From: DASWTL01 sp035575925
Lineage (GTDB): Bacteria > Bacteroidota > Bacteroidia > Sphingobacteriales > Sphingobacteriaceae
Assembly: GCA_035575925.1 (NCBI GenBank)
Contig: DATLXK010000038.1
Coordinates: forward strand, 1 to 64,000
Direction of reading: 5' to 3'
DNA length: 64,000 nt
Numbering within the stretch: position 1 is the stretch's first letter; every line of letters begins with the position of its first letter. This document shows, piece after piece, positions 18,638-27,686 of the stretch. The position numbers and the translations under genes were made by a program. The notes below the pieces were generated by a model, which was not told where the DNA came from, made no database searches, and worked only from the letters and a program-made list of their open reading frames with translations.

Positions 18638-19729
18638 TTACTTATTACGTAAAATCACTTTAAAAGTTGTACCCTCGTTTACAATTGATTCTACATTTAT
18701 ATCACCATTCAATTTTAAAAGAGCATCTTTAACATTATATAAGCCGAAACCTGCCCCTACATCTTCTGAAGTTGCCCTAAAGAACATATTAAATATATCA
18801 CCTATATGATTGCCTGCAATGCCGATGCCATTGTCCTTTACGGTGATCGTTGCAACGCCGGTCTCAATTTTAATCTGTAATTCAACCATCTTATCTTGGC
18901 CGGCCTTTTTTTGATATTTGAAAGCGTTTGAAAGAAGATTGTTTAAAATGATCTTCATAGACATGGCATCTCCCCTGAACGGCTCATTTTGTGATATTTG
19001 TGTAACAAAGCGTATATTATTAACCTTGGCAGTTAGTTTAAAAGTTTCTAATTGTTCATTTACAATATCGTCAAAATTGATTTCTGATATCTGTAATTGC
19101 CCGCGGTTAACATTATAATAATCGTGAATATTTTGAATATAGTTGTTCAGGCCGTGGACTGATTCTTTCATCATCTTCAGCATCTGTTTGAGCTCATTCA
19201 TATCGCTCATATCATCTGCTATTTCCACGGCACCTAAAATAGTGACCAGGGGACCGCGCATATCATGTGTTACACTGTAGGCAAATTTATCAAGTTCATC
19301 ATATGCTTTTTGCAATTCGGCATTTTTCACTTCTATGAGTGAATTCATTATGTATACTTTATTTCCTTCATTTATAGCTGAAAAGACATCTGCATCTGCC
19401 CAGGGCTTTCTTAGATATCTGAAAACACTGCCCAGATTTATTGCATCAATTATATCCTCAGAATCCGTAAAGCCTGTTAGCAATATTCTTATAGGCTTGG
19501 GAAATGTAGCCCTGATTTCTTCAAAAAACTCTACCCCGGTTTTGCCCGGCATACGCTGATCACAGACAACTACTCGTATATCAGGATTATTGTTCAGATG
19601 ATCTAAGGCCTCAATGGTGTTATTGGCGATGAAAATATTATACTTAAGCCTGAAGGACGCCTTGAAACTAACGAGATTGTTCATCTCATCGTCTATGTAT
19701 AATACTTTTATTTTTTCTGAGTTTTCCAC
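18638..19729 (-). CDS. Receiver-histidine kinase hybrid, soluble
   Basis: A 363-residue cytosolic signalling protein. The N-terminal receiver (about 1-125) has the phospho-acceptor D57 in CDQRMPGKTG. A short coiled coil follows, then a HisKA domain with H155 in YSVTHDMRGPL and a HATPase domain with N and G boxes (DNGIGIAG, GAGFGLYN). The receiver is in front of the kinase, so another kinase, most likely the 7TM protein encoded five bases upstream, may control it. Its receiver is closely similar to the divergent receiver protein at 24999 (shared LYVDDE/LYIDDE, DQRMP, TGVEF, RILLTG and KPW). Confidence 0.9.
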   Translation of the reverse strand: MENSEKIKVLYIDDEMNNLVSFKASFRLKYNIFIANNTIEALDHLNNNPDIRVVVCDQRMPGKTGVEFFEEIRATFPKPIRILLTGFTDSEDIIDAINLGSVFRYLRKPWADADVFSAINEGNKVYIMNSLIEVKNAELQKAYDELDKFAYSVTHDMRGPLVTILGAVEIADDMSDMNELKQMLKMMKESVHGLNNYIQNIHDYYNVNRGQLQISEINFDDIVNEQLETFKLTAKVNNIRFVTQISQNEPFRGDAMSMKIILNNLLSNAFKYQKKAGQDKMVELQIKIETGVATITVKDNGIGIAGNHIGDIFNMFFRATSEDVGAGFGLYNVKDALLKLNGDINVESIVNEGTTFKVILRNK

Positions 19730-19734
19730 TTTAC

Positions 19735-21885
19735 TTAGTTTTGCAATATGGTAAGAAACACTGGAAGTTTTATAACAAATTCAGTGCCTTCTCCGGGAGT
19801 TGAATGAATATCAATTTCGCCCTCATGCCTTTTAATGGTATTATATACGATAGACATTCCTAACCCTGTCCCCTCTCCTACATCTTTTGTTGTAAAAAAC
19901 GGCTCAAAAACCTTCTTCTTTGTGGTTTCATCCATCCCGGTGCCATTGTCTGAAATTTTTATAAAAACGTTTTCTTTGTCGCCGCTGGTACTGATCTTTA
20001 TTTCACCTCCGGGCACATTTCCATGGCGTTTTTTTATTGCATGAATTGCGTTAGAAATAATATTTAAAAAAACCTGGTTTAATTTTCCGGGATAACACTC
20101 AATCAGAGGTATTTCACCATAGTCTTTTTTAACTTTTATCTTATTGTCCAACAGGTTATTTACAATGGTTAATGTTGAGTCTAACCCCTGGTTAATGTCG
20201 GCTCGCTTCAGATCATCCTCATCAAGACGTGAAAAGACCCGCAACCCTTTTACAATCTCGGCTGTGCGCGAAGCGCCTTCATTTATACCTTTAAGCAAAT
20301 GATTTATTTCTACTTTCAGATAATCCAGATCAATTTCTTCTTTATATTCTTCGAGCTGTTTTTGCTTTTCTTCAGGTTTACTTTCAGACAGACCCACTTC
20401 CTCTATTTTATCGATCGCATCTAATAAAACATCAATATCCCGCCTGAGAGGATTTATATTAGAAGTAACGAAGTTAATTGGATTATTTATTTCATGCGCT
20501 ATTCCAGCAGTTAACTGACCTAAAGAAGCCATTTTTTCTGCTTCTACTAACTGTCCCTGAGCGTTTTTAAGCTCAATAAGTGTTTCATTTAATTCAGTAT
20601 TAGTATCGCTTAACTCCTGGGTACGTTCGTTCACTTTAACCTCCAGCAATACGTTTTGTTCCCGAACAATGCGTTCGTTCTCTTTTAAAACTTTTACAGT
20701 TTCTTCCTGAGATTGTTCTTTTTCTTTTTTATAAATATTGATTTTATCTGCTAGAGCAAATGAAAGTAAAGCTACCTCTAAAGCTGAGCCAATTAAAATA
20801 GCATTACTTGTAAAATTATTAACCGGTAAAACACCCGCATCTTTAAGTATATATATAATTACCCCGCTAAGAAAAAATGACCATGAAATATTAAAGAACA
20901 GGGCAGGTTTATACCCTTTACTGAAAATTATAAATCCGCATACCAATATAGTTATAGATACCAGACCCGTATTTGCCTGTAATACCTGTTGTGCGGCAAT
21001 GTATTGCTCGTTAAGGAACATCCCAATGCTGACAAAATACACTGCGATAGTTCCGCAAAGCAAATAAAACCCCTTGGGGATATATTTTTTTATGTGCAGA
21101 AAACTAAATGCGAACAGTATAGAGAAAACTCCTGAAAGAGCTGTAATTATGTGAGAAGCATTTGTAATGAGCCACCTATTATCAGGCCATAAAAATTTAG
21201 GGGCATACCCTTTTAAACACGCTTGCGTAAGACCTACAACCAATATATATAGAACATAATACAAGTAGTTTTTATCCCTTACTATAAGGCACAGAAAACT
21301 GTTATACAGAAACATTACCAGGATAATACCTGCATAAATACCAAAATACCATTGATCAATCCCTAACGACTCAAGTATAACCAGGTCAGTATTAACTGAG
21401 ATAGGCAGATCCATTACATTAGTACTTGAAACTCTTAACAGACCGGTAATGGCAGAATCCTGCGTTACACGAATATCAAATAAAGGATATTGACTATTAA
21501 TTTTTCTTTGTGAAAAAGGTGTAGTATTAGCTACTGTTTGTACCCGAATGTTATCATTATCGAAAGTATAAAAAGAAGCGCTGGTGATAGTGCCGTTATT
21601 TATCTTGAGCAAAAGACGTTCAGTATCTGTATTATTAATTAAATGGATCTTGAACCAATAGACAGATTTTGTTAAATTATAATTGGGAGTTAAGCCTGGC
21701 AATGCCTTAAAAGGCTTTTTTAAAACCTCATTAATAGTAAGGGCTGTAGTCTTATCTTCAAAAGAAGAAATTTTCAATCTAACGTCTGAATCTTTTACAA
21801 CAGCCGGTTGTCCACTTGCAGAATAAACATTTATGACCAGAAAAATGGCAATAAGACAAAGGGTCGGATATTTTATTATTTGCAT
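19735..21885 (-). CDS. 7TMR-DISM sensor histidine kinase
   Basis: A 716-residue membrane sensor. It has a signal peptide (about 1-25), a periplasmic 7TMR-DISMED2-type jelly-roll domain (about 35-165) that may bind a small carbohydrate-like or other ligand, seven transmembrane helices (about 180-390), a coiled coil (about 395-455), a HisKA motif AGIAHEINNPINF and a HATPase with GTGLGMSIV. The start overlaps the upstream acyltransferase gene by 10 bases, so translation is coupled. It is probably the input of the phosphorelay in this operon. The ligand is unknown; a product of the upstream enzymes is one hypothesis. Confidence 0.92.
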   Translation of the reverse strand: MQIIKYPTLCLIAIFLVINVYSASGQPAVVKDSDVRLKISSFEDKTTALTINEVLKKPFKALPGLTPNYNLTKSVYWFKIHLINNTDTERLLLKINNGTITSASFYTFDNDNIRVQTVANTTPFSQRKINSQYPLFDIRVTQDSAITGLLRVSSTNVMDLPISVNTDLVILESLGIDQWYFGIYAGIILVMFLYNSFLCLIVRDKNYLYYVLYILVVGLTQACLKGYAPKFLWPDNRWLITNASHIITALSGVFSILFAFSFLHIKKYIPKGFYLLCGTIAVYFVSIGMFLNEQYIAAQQVLQANTGLVSITILVCGFIIFSKGYKPALFFNISWSFFLSGVIIYILKDAGVLPVNNFTSNAILIGSALEVALLSFALADKINIYKKEKEQSQEETVKVLKENERIVREQNVLLEVKVNERTQELSDTNTELNETLIELKNAQGQLVEAEKMASLGQLTAGIAHEINNPINFVTSNINPLRRDIDVLLDAIDKIEEVGLSESKPEEKQKQLEEYKEEIDLDYLKVEINHLLKGINEGASRTAEIVKGLRVFSRLDEDDLKRADINQGLDSTLTIVNNLLDNKIKVKKDYGEIPLIECYPGKLNQVFLNIISNAIHAIKKRHGNVPGGEIKISTSGDKENVFIKISDNGTGMDETTKKKVFEPFFTTKDVGEGTGLGMSIVYNTIKRHEGEIDIHSTPGEGTEFVIKLPVFLTILQN

Positions 21886-22580
21886 GCTACATTGTTCAGC
21901 AACAATTTATAATTTATAAGTATATCACCTTTTGGTCCGGTATCTTTACCTAACTGATCCGGATTTTCCACTAACCTGAATATATGGCTCCTATCCGCTT
22001 CCTGAGCGGTACTTAATACTTTCAAATCATCAATCAGCATCATTGTAGCTACCAAATCTAGTTTAGGATAATTAAAAAACCCATTATTTCCCAACTTTCT
22101 CTCAATAACAAAACCCATATTCAAGCACATGTTAACTGTTACCGGAGCAGCAAGTGCATATAAAAAATCGACTCCTATACGTGACGCTAGTGAGAGTGAC
22201 GCCCTTAATATAAAGAAACTATAACCATACCCCGCTAACTCCCGTGAGTTCCATAATCCGCAAATCTCAGCAATCTTATTATTTTTATGTGTATCTATTA
22301 AATTATGTACTTTATCATCAACTTTTCCTACCGCATCAATAAGTGGCAGCGGAAAGTTTGTATCTCCTACCTGTACCCGTACGCCGGCAAGCGCACGTCC
22401 GTCGTCAGCAGCTTCTGCAAGAATAACAAATGTATTTGGGTGAGATGCCCATTCACCATTATTGGATGTAATCATAGTTATACCATATGATTCCAATACT
22501 TTTCTGTGACCTGCTATAAATTTAAAACATGTTTCTGGTTCATCGTTTGCTCTAAAGGCTCTAAAAGTAACTGGCAGCAT
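21876..22580 (-). CDS. GNAT-fold acyltransferase, N-acyl amino acid synthase (FeeM)-like
   Basis: A 234-residue cytosolic protein. The first half carries a GNAT-like strand-helix pattern (VILAEAADDGRALAGVRVQ). The conserved centre EICGLWNSRE (residues 105-114), then SLSLASRIGVDFLYALAAP and CLNMGF, matches the layout of long-chain GNAT-related acyltransferases such as FeeM and acyl-homoserine-lactone synthases (acidic residue, acyl-donor loop, final GF). This assignment is by pattern only; a plain GNAT acetyltransferase is the alternative. It starts five bases after the Rv1355c-type gene and overlaps the sensor kinase start, so all three should be made together. Confidence 0.65.
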   Translation of the reverse strand: MLPVTFRAFRANDEPETCFKFIAGHRKVLESYGITMITSNNGEWASHPNTFVILAEAADDGRALAGVRVQVGDTNFPLPLIDAVGKVDDKVHNLIDTHKNNKIAEICGLWNSRELAGYGYSFFILRASLSLASRIGVDFLYALAAPVTVNMCLNMGFVIERKLGNNGFFNYPKLDLVATMMLIDDLKVLSTAQEADRSHIFRLVENPDQLGKDTGPKGDILINYKLLLNNVACK

Positions 22581-22585
22581 CCGAA

Positions 22586-24907
22586 TTATTTTGTACTCGA
22601 TATATATATATCACTCAAACTTAACCTTAAAGATCTCACTTTTGGCATTTCAGCAAAACATAATCTAAATAAAAATAACGATTCTGTACCTGATAATGTC
22701 TTTCCGAATACCTGATCAAACTCCTCATGTAGCTTTTTAAACTCTTTTTGAATATTTTCCGGCATATCAACACCATGTCCATGTTTTAAACGTGCAAAAT
22801 GAAGAATAGGAGCTAATACCGGCTGAAACGAAATCCCGTATTTGTTAGCCGTCAGCCACACTCTTTCAGCTGCTTGCCCGGCAATCAGACAGTTTACCGG
22901 ATTAAATTCAGGCATACTTATTAAACCTACCGCAGAGGAGGATCGGACCAGGTTGGCCGTCATGTTTTCCAAAACTTTTCCGCCATTCCATTCAGCAACT
23001 AACTGCATTGCTTTAGGATCTCTAATTACTTTGAAGCCTACAGTATCCTTAACACTAAGTTCCAGTGTACGTATGTCAAGGCCATCCCTGGTTTCCTCAG
23101 CTAATTCACGAGTCCATCTTATTTCCTTCTCAAAAAGATCATAATGTCCCTGCGGTATAAAAAGACGCAGTTTCTCTGATTTTCCGGCTATATCAGCCAG
23201 TTTCTCTATACTATTCTGGTCTTGTATAAACTTTAATTCACAACCTTCAATTTGTGAAACCGATGCATGCATTCTTTCAATGGCTTCCTCATCTATTTTA
23301 CCACCTCTTCCTGCATGCCGGTTTGTAAATCTGATATTAATATAGTCTATAAGCTTATCGGGTATAGCATGCTTATCTTTTTTAAATTGAAAAGAGGCAA
23401 CCATCAGACTCTTTTCCTTTGATGGAAAGAATTGCTTTTCTACCCTTAAACCCAATTCACTGGCTTTTAAGGTTAAGTTTTCAATAGCTGTTCCAAGAGC
23501 CATGTATGACGCCATATTTTTAAAATCCCCGTAAGAAACAGACCTTTCTATTTCATGAAATAGAAATAACTGCAATCCATCAAAGTACCATTTCCAGGGT
23601 TGATTATTTCCTGCCGAAGGTGCCAGGGCAGCAGCCTCTACAAGTTTTTTAATGGTGTTTTCATCAATTACCACATCATTTACGTGTACAGGCTTAATTA
23701 ATGCTGCTTCCGCTATTATTTTGTCCTTTGTTAATATATCCGTTTCATAATTATATACCGCATCCGGCGGTTGAGGGTCGCTTATCAGTTCATCAATATC
23801 AATAAAATATCTGCCTGACTGATGTAACTGATCCAGTAGCACTTTCCTGCAAATATCTGCTGTTAAACCGCCTCCCATAGTTACTGCACTGGCCAGTTGA
23901 GGCCATGTGGATATACTCTGCCCTACTTCAACGGCTGAAGCTTTGAGCCTGGTAGACATCGTTTCAATACCCACAATTGGAAGGATATAAGGCAGTTTCT
24001 CTTCCATCGTCTTCAACCCTTTAACTTTTGAGATATCCAGGTGTTCTACAAAGCCATGCAATATAGGCCGATCCGGCTCCAGGTCAAATCTTTCTATATC
24101 AATCGTACCTCTGTCACTCGCCTCCATCAGAACAGGTATACGATGATTTTTTGCTGCTATTCTGCACTTAATTTTAATATCTACACTGTCGCATTCATCT
24201 ATTAATACATCAAGTTTTCCATTATCCAATAAAAAAGATTCCATGTTGCTATCCGTTATACCTTCATGAAAACATGTTACTTTTAAAAACGGGTCTATTT
24301 CTGCTATTTCTCTGGCTACAAGCACCGTTTTTTTAATCCCCATATTGTGTATGCCACTTCTTAAACGGTTCAAATTGGTAATTTCAAGCTCGTCATAATC
24401 GGCAATACGTAACTCGCCAAAACTGCGCTCCATGGCCAGTGTAAGAGAAACAGATTGCCCCACTGATAGCCCAATTACTCCAATCTTTTTTAGAGAGAGC
24501 CTGTCTTCTTCCTCGTCAGTTATTTTGTACTTATTACGATTTGTTCTTAATTCTACAAACTCCTGCTCATCCAGGATATGAACTAAATTCTCGTTCCATG
24601 GATAGTATACCCAAACCCCATATTCATGCGGAGTTATACCGCCCAAATGCCTTTCTACATTCTTGGATACTTCTTCTTCGGTATATGTTACACCAGGACT
24701 GGCGGATTTGATAAATTCTCTAAGTTGAGACTGGATGGTATCATATACCTTAATGTGTGGCTTTTCATCTATCAGCTCCTCTAATAACTCTTTTTCATGC
24801 GGATTAATAATTCGAAAAAAGCCAAGGGTATAAGAATTATTATGTAACCGCGTTGCAGTAATTATATGGGAAAGCTTATTTTTTAATTTGGCTGCAAACT
24901 TTGTCAT
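22586..24907 (-). CDS. Rv1355c-type fusion: ThiF/E1-like domain plus nitroreductase
   Basis: A 773-residue soluble fusion. Residues 1-135 are not assigned. Residues about 138-370 form an E1/ThiF-like adenylation domain with the nucleotide loop GVIGLSVGQS (143-152), the acidic DYDELEITNLNR segment (170-181) and the DECDS motif (237-241). I saw no zinc CxxC pair and no obvious catalytic thiol. Residues about 415 to the end are an FMN nitroreductase-like domain, with APSAGNNQPW at 429-438. The fusion is known as the Rv1355c/MoeY type, but its reaction is not established to my knowledge. It leads the five-gene signalling operon. Confidence 0.85.
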   Translation of the reverse strand: MTKFAAKLKNKLSHIITATRLHNNSYTLGFFRIINPHEKELLEELIDEKPHIKVYDTIQSQLREFIKSASPGVTYTEEEVSKNVERHLGGITPHEYGVWVYYPWNENLVHILDEQEFVELRTNRNKYKITDEEEDRLSLKKIGVIGLSVGQSVSLTLAMERSFGELRIADYDELEITNLNRLRSGIHNMGIKKTVLVAREIAEIDPFLKVTCFHEGITDSNMESFLLDNGKLDVLIDECDSVDIKIKCRIAAKNHRIPVLMEASDRGTIDIERFDLEPDRPILHGFVEHLDISKVKGLKTMEEKLPYILPIVGIETMSTRLKASAVEVGQSISTWPQLASAVTMGGGLTADICRKVLLDQLHQSGRYFIDIDELISDPQPPDAVYNYETDILTKDKIIAEAALIKPVHVNDVVIDENTIKKLVEAAALAPSAGNNQPWKWYFDGLQLFLFHEIERSVSYGDFKNMASYMALGTAIENLTLKASELGLRVEKQFFPSKEKSLMVASFQFKKDKHAIPDKLIDYINIRFTNRHAGRGGKIDEEAIERMHASVSQIEGCELKFIQDQNSIEKLADIAGKSEKLRLFIPQGHYDLFEKEIRWTRELAEETRDGLDIRTLELSVKDTVGFKVIRDPKAMQLVAEWNGGKVLENMTANLVRSSSAVGLISMPEFNPVNCLIAGQAAERVWLTANKYGISFQPVLAPILHFARLKHGHGVDMPENIQKEFKKLHEEFDQVFGKTLSGTESLFLFRLCFAEMPKVRSLRLSLSDIYISSTK

Positions 24908-24998
24908 TGTAAGTCATTCAACTTTAATAAAATTTAAATTATGCAAATAGATAATAAATTCATCATAATAGTGATTATTTTTATGAAGTATTTGAATT

Positions 24999-25463
24999 AT
25001 GGACGCAAAAAAGATTAATATACTTTATGTAGATGATGAAGAAAATAATTTATTATCATTTAAGGCTACTTTCCGTATAAAATATAATGTGATAACTGCA
25101 ATTAGTGCAGAAGAAGCGATGAAGATTTTGGAAGCAAAACCCGTGGAAATCATAATAACTGATCAGCGGATGCCTGAAATGACGGGTGTGGAATTTTTGG
25201 AAAAGGTGATTGAGAAATACATTGATCCAATGAGAATTCTTTTAACAGGTTATGCAGACATGAATGCGGTGGTTGATGCTGTTAACAAAGGGAAAATCTT
25301 TCACTATCTGAGCAAGCCATGGAATGAAGAAGAGATTGAATCTACAGTTGAAAGAGCATTTGAGACTTACAAAAAAAATCAGGAAATTAAAGATATGAAT
25401 GAAAAACTTGGAGTTTCTAATGATCAGTTAGAGTTCCTTTTACGCCAGCAATTGCTTTCTTAA
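24999..25463 (+). CDS. Response regulator receiver with C-terminal helix
   Basis: A 154-residue receiver protein with acidic residues D12/D13, phospho-acceptor D55 in TDQRMPEMTG, and Lys in LSKPWNEEE. About 30 residues of predicted coiled coil follow instead of a DNA-binding domain. It is divergent from the Rv1355c-type operon, with a 91-base shared upstream region. It strongly resembles the receiver of the hybrid kinase at 18638-19729, so the two are likely paralogues in one relay. Confidence 0.88.
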   Translation: MDAKKINILYVDDEENNLLSFKATFRIKYNVITAISAEEAMKILEAKPVEIIITDQRMPEMTGVEFLEKVIEKYIDPMRILLTGYADMNAVVDAVNKGKIFHYLSKPWNEEEIESTVERAFETYKKNQEIKDMNEKLGVSNDQLEFLLRQQLLS

Positions 25464-25564
25464 CAAAGGCTTACAAAACAGGCTAATTTGGTTACCTATC
25501 ACTCCAAGTAGAACAAGCATTTATATTTACCTGAAAGCACGTACACACGACTGACCTCAAAACA

Positions 25565-25582
25565 ATAGTTTAGCTAAACTAT
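25565..25582. promoter_or_regulatory. 18-bp perfect palindrome, candidate operator
   Basis: ATAGTTTAGCTAAACTAT is a perfect palindrome centred about 60 bases before the start of the alpha/beta hydrolase gene. Its length and symmetry fit a binding site for a dimeric helix-turn-helix regulator. It lacks a following T-run, so it is not a good terminator of the gene ending at 25463. Confidence 0.45.
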
Positions 25583-25632
25583 ACTATAATTTACGCCGAA
25601 TCGTATAAGACGTATCTAACAAATAATCTTAA

Positions 25633-26562
25633 ATGAAAAGGGCCGCATACTTCATATTTTCTCTGCTTATTACCACCGGTTTATTTTCGTGCTCCAAAAA
25701 CGATTCTGTTCTTCCGGATTCTGAGCTTAAAGCAAGAACACTCACAAATATATCATATGGTGCTGATCCTCTTCAAAAAATAGATGTTTACCTTCCTGCT
25801 AAACGTACCTACAATACACGTGTTATTTTCGTTATTCATGGCGGGGGATTTTTCGCAGGTGATAAAAGTGATTTTTCTGCACATAGTCAGGCGCTTTCAA
25901 ATGCAGGTTTCGCTGTAATAAATGTTAACTACAGATTAGTTGATGCTAAAGGAGCAAACACAACTCCCCCAGAACGACGTGAGAGTGCAATTAAGGTGAG
26001 CCATCAATTAGCTGATATCAGAAGCATTATCGATTTTGCAGACAAGCAGGCTACATCCTGGATTATGAGCTCTTCTAAATGGGCTATAACAGGGCATAGC
26101 GCCGGGGCAACATTAAGCTTATTATACGCTTATGGCAGTCTTAATTCAGATAACCGCATTAAAGCAGCGGGGAACTGGGCCGGAGTTACAGATCTTTCCT
26201 ATCCGGATGAATCTTATGCCCAGACTGTTAGCCCATTTGTTTTAGAAATGCTTCAAAGAGGTGTTGGTGTCCCTGTAAAAAATGAAAACATAGCCGCTTA
26301 TCAGGCCGTAAGCCCTTACTGGGTGCTGAAAGGCAATGCGGGTAAGCCCACTATAAATATTCGCCCGGAATCTAATGCAATTGCCGGTACCCCTGATTTT
26401 AGTAAGTTTCAGTATGCCGAGCTCACTGAGTTACTTGATAGCAAGAACGTTCCAAACAAGTTGTTTGAAGTTTCAGGCGCTGATCATTCATTTACCAAAC
26501 CCGGTCACTGGGAACTGGTTTTAAATGAAACTGCTGCATTCTTTACAGCCCAGCTTAAATAA
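25633..26562 (+). CDS. Alpha/beta hydrolase (esterase/lipase-like), lipoprotein
   Basis: A 309-residue exported hydrolase. The signal peptide ends in lipobox LFSC, so the mature protein should be lipid-anchored. The HGGGFF oxyanion motif is at about residues 71-76. The nucleophile Ser is in TGHSAGA, and the catalytic His is in GADHSFT near the C-terminus. The layout fits the HSL/BD-FAE-like carboxylesterase group that attacks short acyl esters. The substrate is unknown. It is convergent with the aldo/keto reductase gene. Confidence 0.85.
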   Translation: MKRAAYFIFSLLITTGLFSCSKNDSVLPDSELKARTLTNISYGADPLQKIDVYLPAKRTYNTRVIFVIHGGGFFAGDKSDFSAHSQALSNAGFAVINVNYRLVDAKGANTTPPERRESAIKVSHQLADIRSIIDFADKQATSWIMSSSKWAITGHSAGATLSLLYAYGSLNSDNRIKAAGNWAGVTDLSYPDESYAQTVSPFVLEMLQRGVGVPVKNENIAAYQAVSPYWVLKGNAGKPTINIRPESNAIAGTPDFSKFQYAELTELLDSKNVPNKLFEVSGADHSFTKPGHWELVLNETAAFFTAQLK

Positions 26563-26590
26563 ATCTCATATAAAATAAGTACTGTATTTA

Positions 26591-27478
26591 CTACTGTGTT
26601 GATATGGTGTACAGTTCATACCAATCCTGATTATCCAGATTTATATCAAATGCACTGACTATATTTCTGATCCGCTGTTCGTTGGTTGTTCCAATAAGCG
26701 GCAATGCACCGGTTTTATTTATCCAGGCCACTGCAATAGCCTCAATATCTGTTTCGTACTTTTCCGCTACTTCTTCTAATTTTTTCCGCAGCCTTACTGC
26801 CTGTTCGTCCGTTCCATTCGCTATTCTTCCAGCAGCAAGCGGCGCAGAAGCTAACGGACGCATATATCTCTGTTTAATATAATCTATCTGTCCGTTATCA
26901 AGGGCGGATGTATTGAGTAAATTCAGTTCGATATGATTGGTCACTATAGGAAACTGTAAATACGAGGCGAGCAGCTGATGCTGAAAAACTGAAAAATTAG
27001 CGACTCCAATGTTCTTAACCTTTCCACTTTGTTTTAACTGACTTAGCGTTATTGCAGTTTCTTCAATATTTGAAATATGATCAAGATGATCTAACAGAAA
27101 AATGTCAATATAATCTGTTTTAAGGTTACGCAATGAATTTTCAACACTCGCCATGATATGCCTTGCTGAAGTGTCGTAATGTTTTATGCGTATATCCTGC
27201 TGACTTGGATGAGGTTCTCTTAGTCCGCATTTAGTGAATAAAACGATGTCTTCCCGTTTTATAGCTTTTTCTGCTATTATGCTGCCAAATAACTTTTCGC
27301 ATTCATAGGATCCATAACTATCTGCATGGTCAAATGTGTTTATCTCAAGTTCAAGACAAAGATCAATAATACGCGCTAATGTAGAAGCCGGGCTCTTTAC
27401 TTCTTCATTCCAACGATAAAAACCATATATTGCAGAGGATACTTTAGGCCCGGAATCGCTCAGGTAAATTTTTTGCAT
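26591..27478 (-). CDS. Aldo/keto reductase
   Basis: A 295-residue cytosolic NADPH-dependent oxidoreductase with a TIM barrel. The catalytic tetrad can be placed: Asp in FDHADSYG, Tyr in the same motif, Lys in LFTKCGL and His in LLDHLD. The C-terminal LPLIGTTNEQRI binds the cofactor phosphate. It resembles the YdhF/Tas-like branch of the superfamily. The physiological substrate cannot be inferred. No operon partner is adjacent. Confidence 0.88.
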   Translation of the reverse strand: MQKIYLSDSGPKVSSAIYGFYRWNEEVKSPASTLARIIDLCLELEINTFDHADSYGSYECEKLFGSIIAEKAIKREDIVLFTKCGLREPHPSQQDIRIKHYDTSARHIMASVENSLRNLKTDYIDIFLLDHLDHISNIEETAITLSQLKQSGKVKNIGVANFSVFQHQLLASYLQFPIVTNHIELNLLNTSALDNGQIDYIKQRYMRPLASAPLAAGRIANGTDEQAVRLRKKLEEVAEKYETDIEAIAVAWINKTGALPLIGTTNEQRIRNIVSAFDINLDNQDWYELYTISTQ

Positions 27479-27686
27479 CTGTTTAATTTATGAAGTGCTT
27501 TAACAGGTTTTATTTTTATGTAGTTGCAGGATGGTAAAGAAACAATTAAAAGCGCAAAAAGCAAAACACAAATCTCCATCTCTGCATAAAAACTTAATTA
27601 ACTTAGACCTATTATCACAAAGCTTGTTTTTGTACGTTTTAGAAACACATGTAGCATACTATTTTATAACTATACCACGCTTTTAA

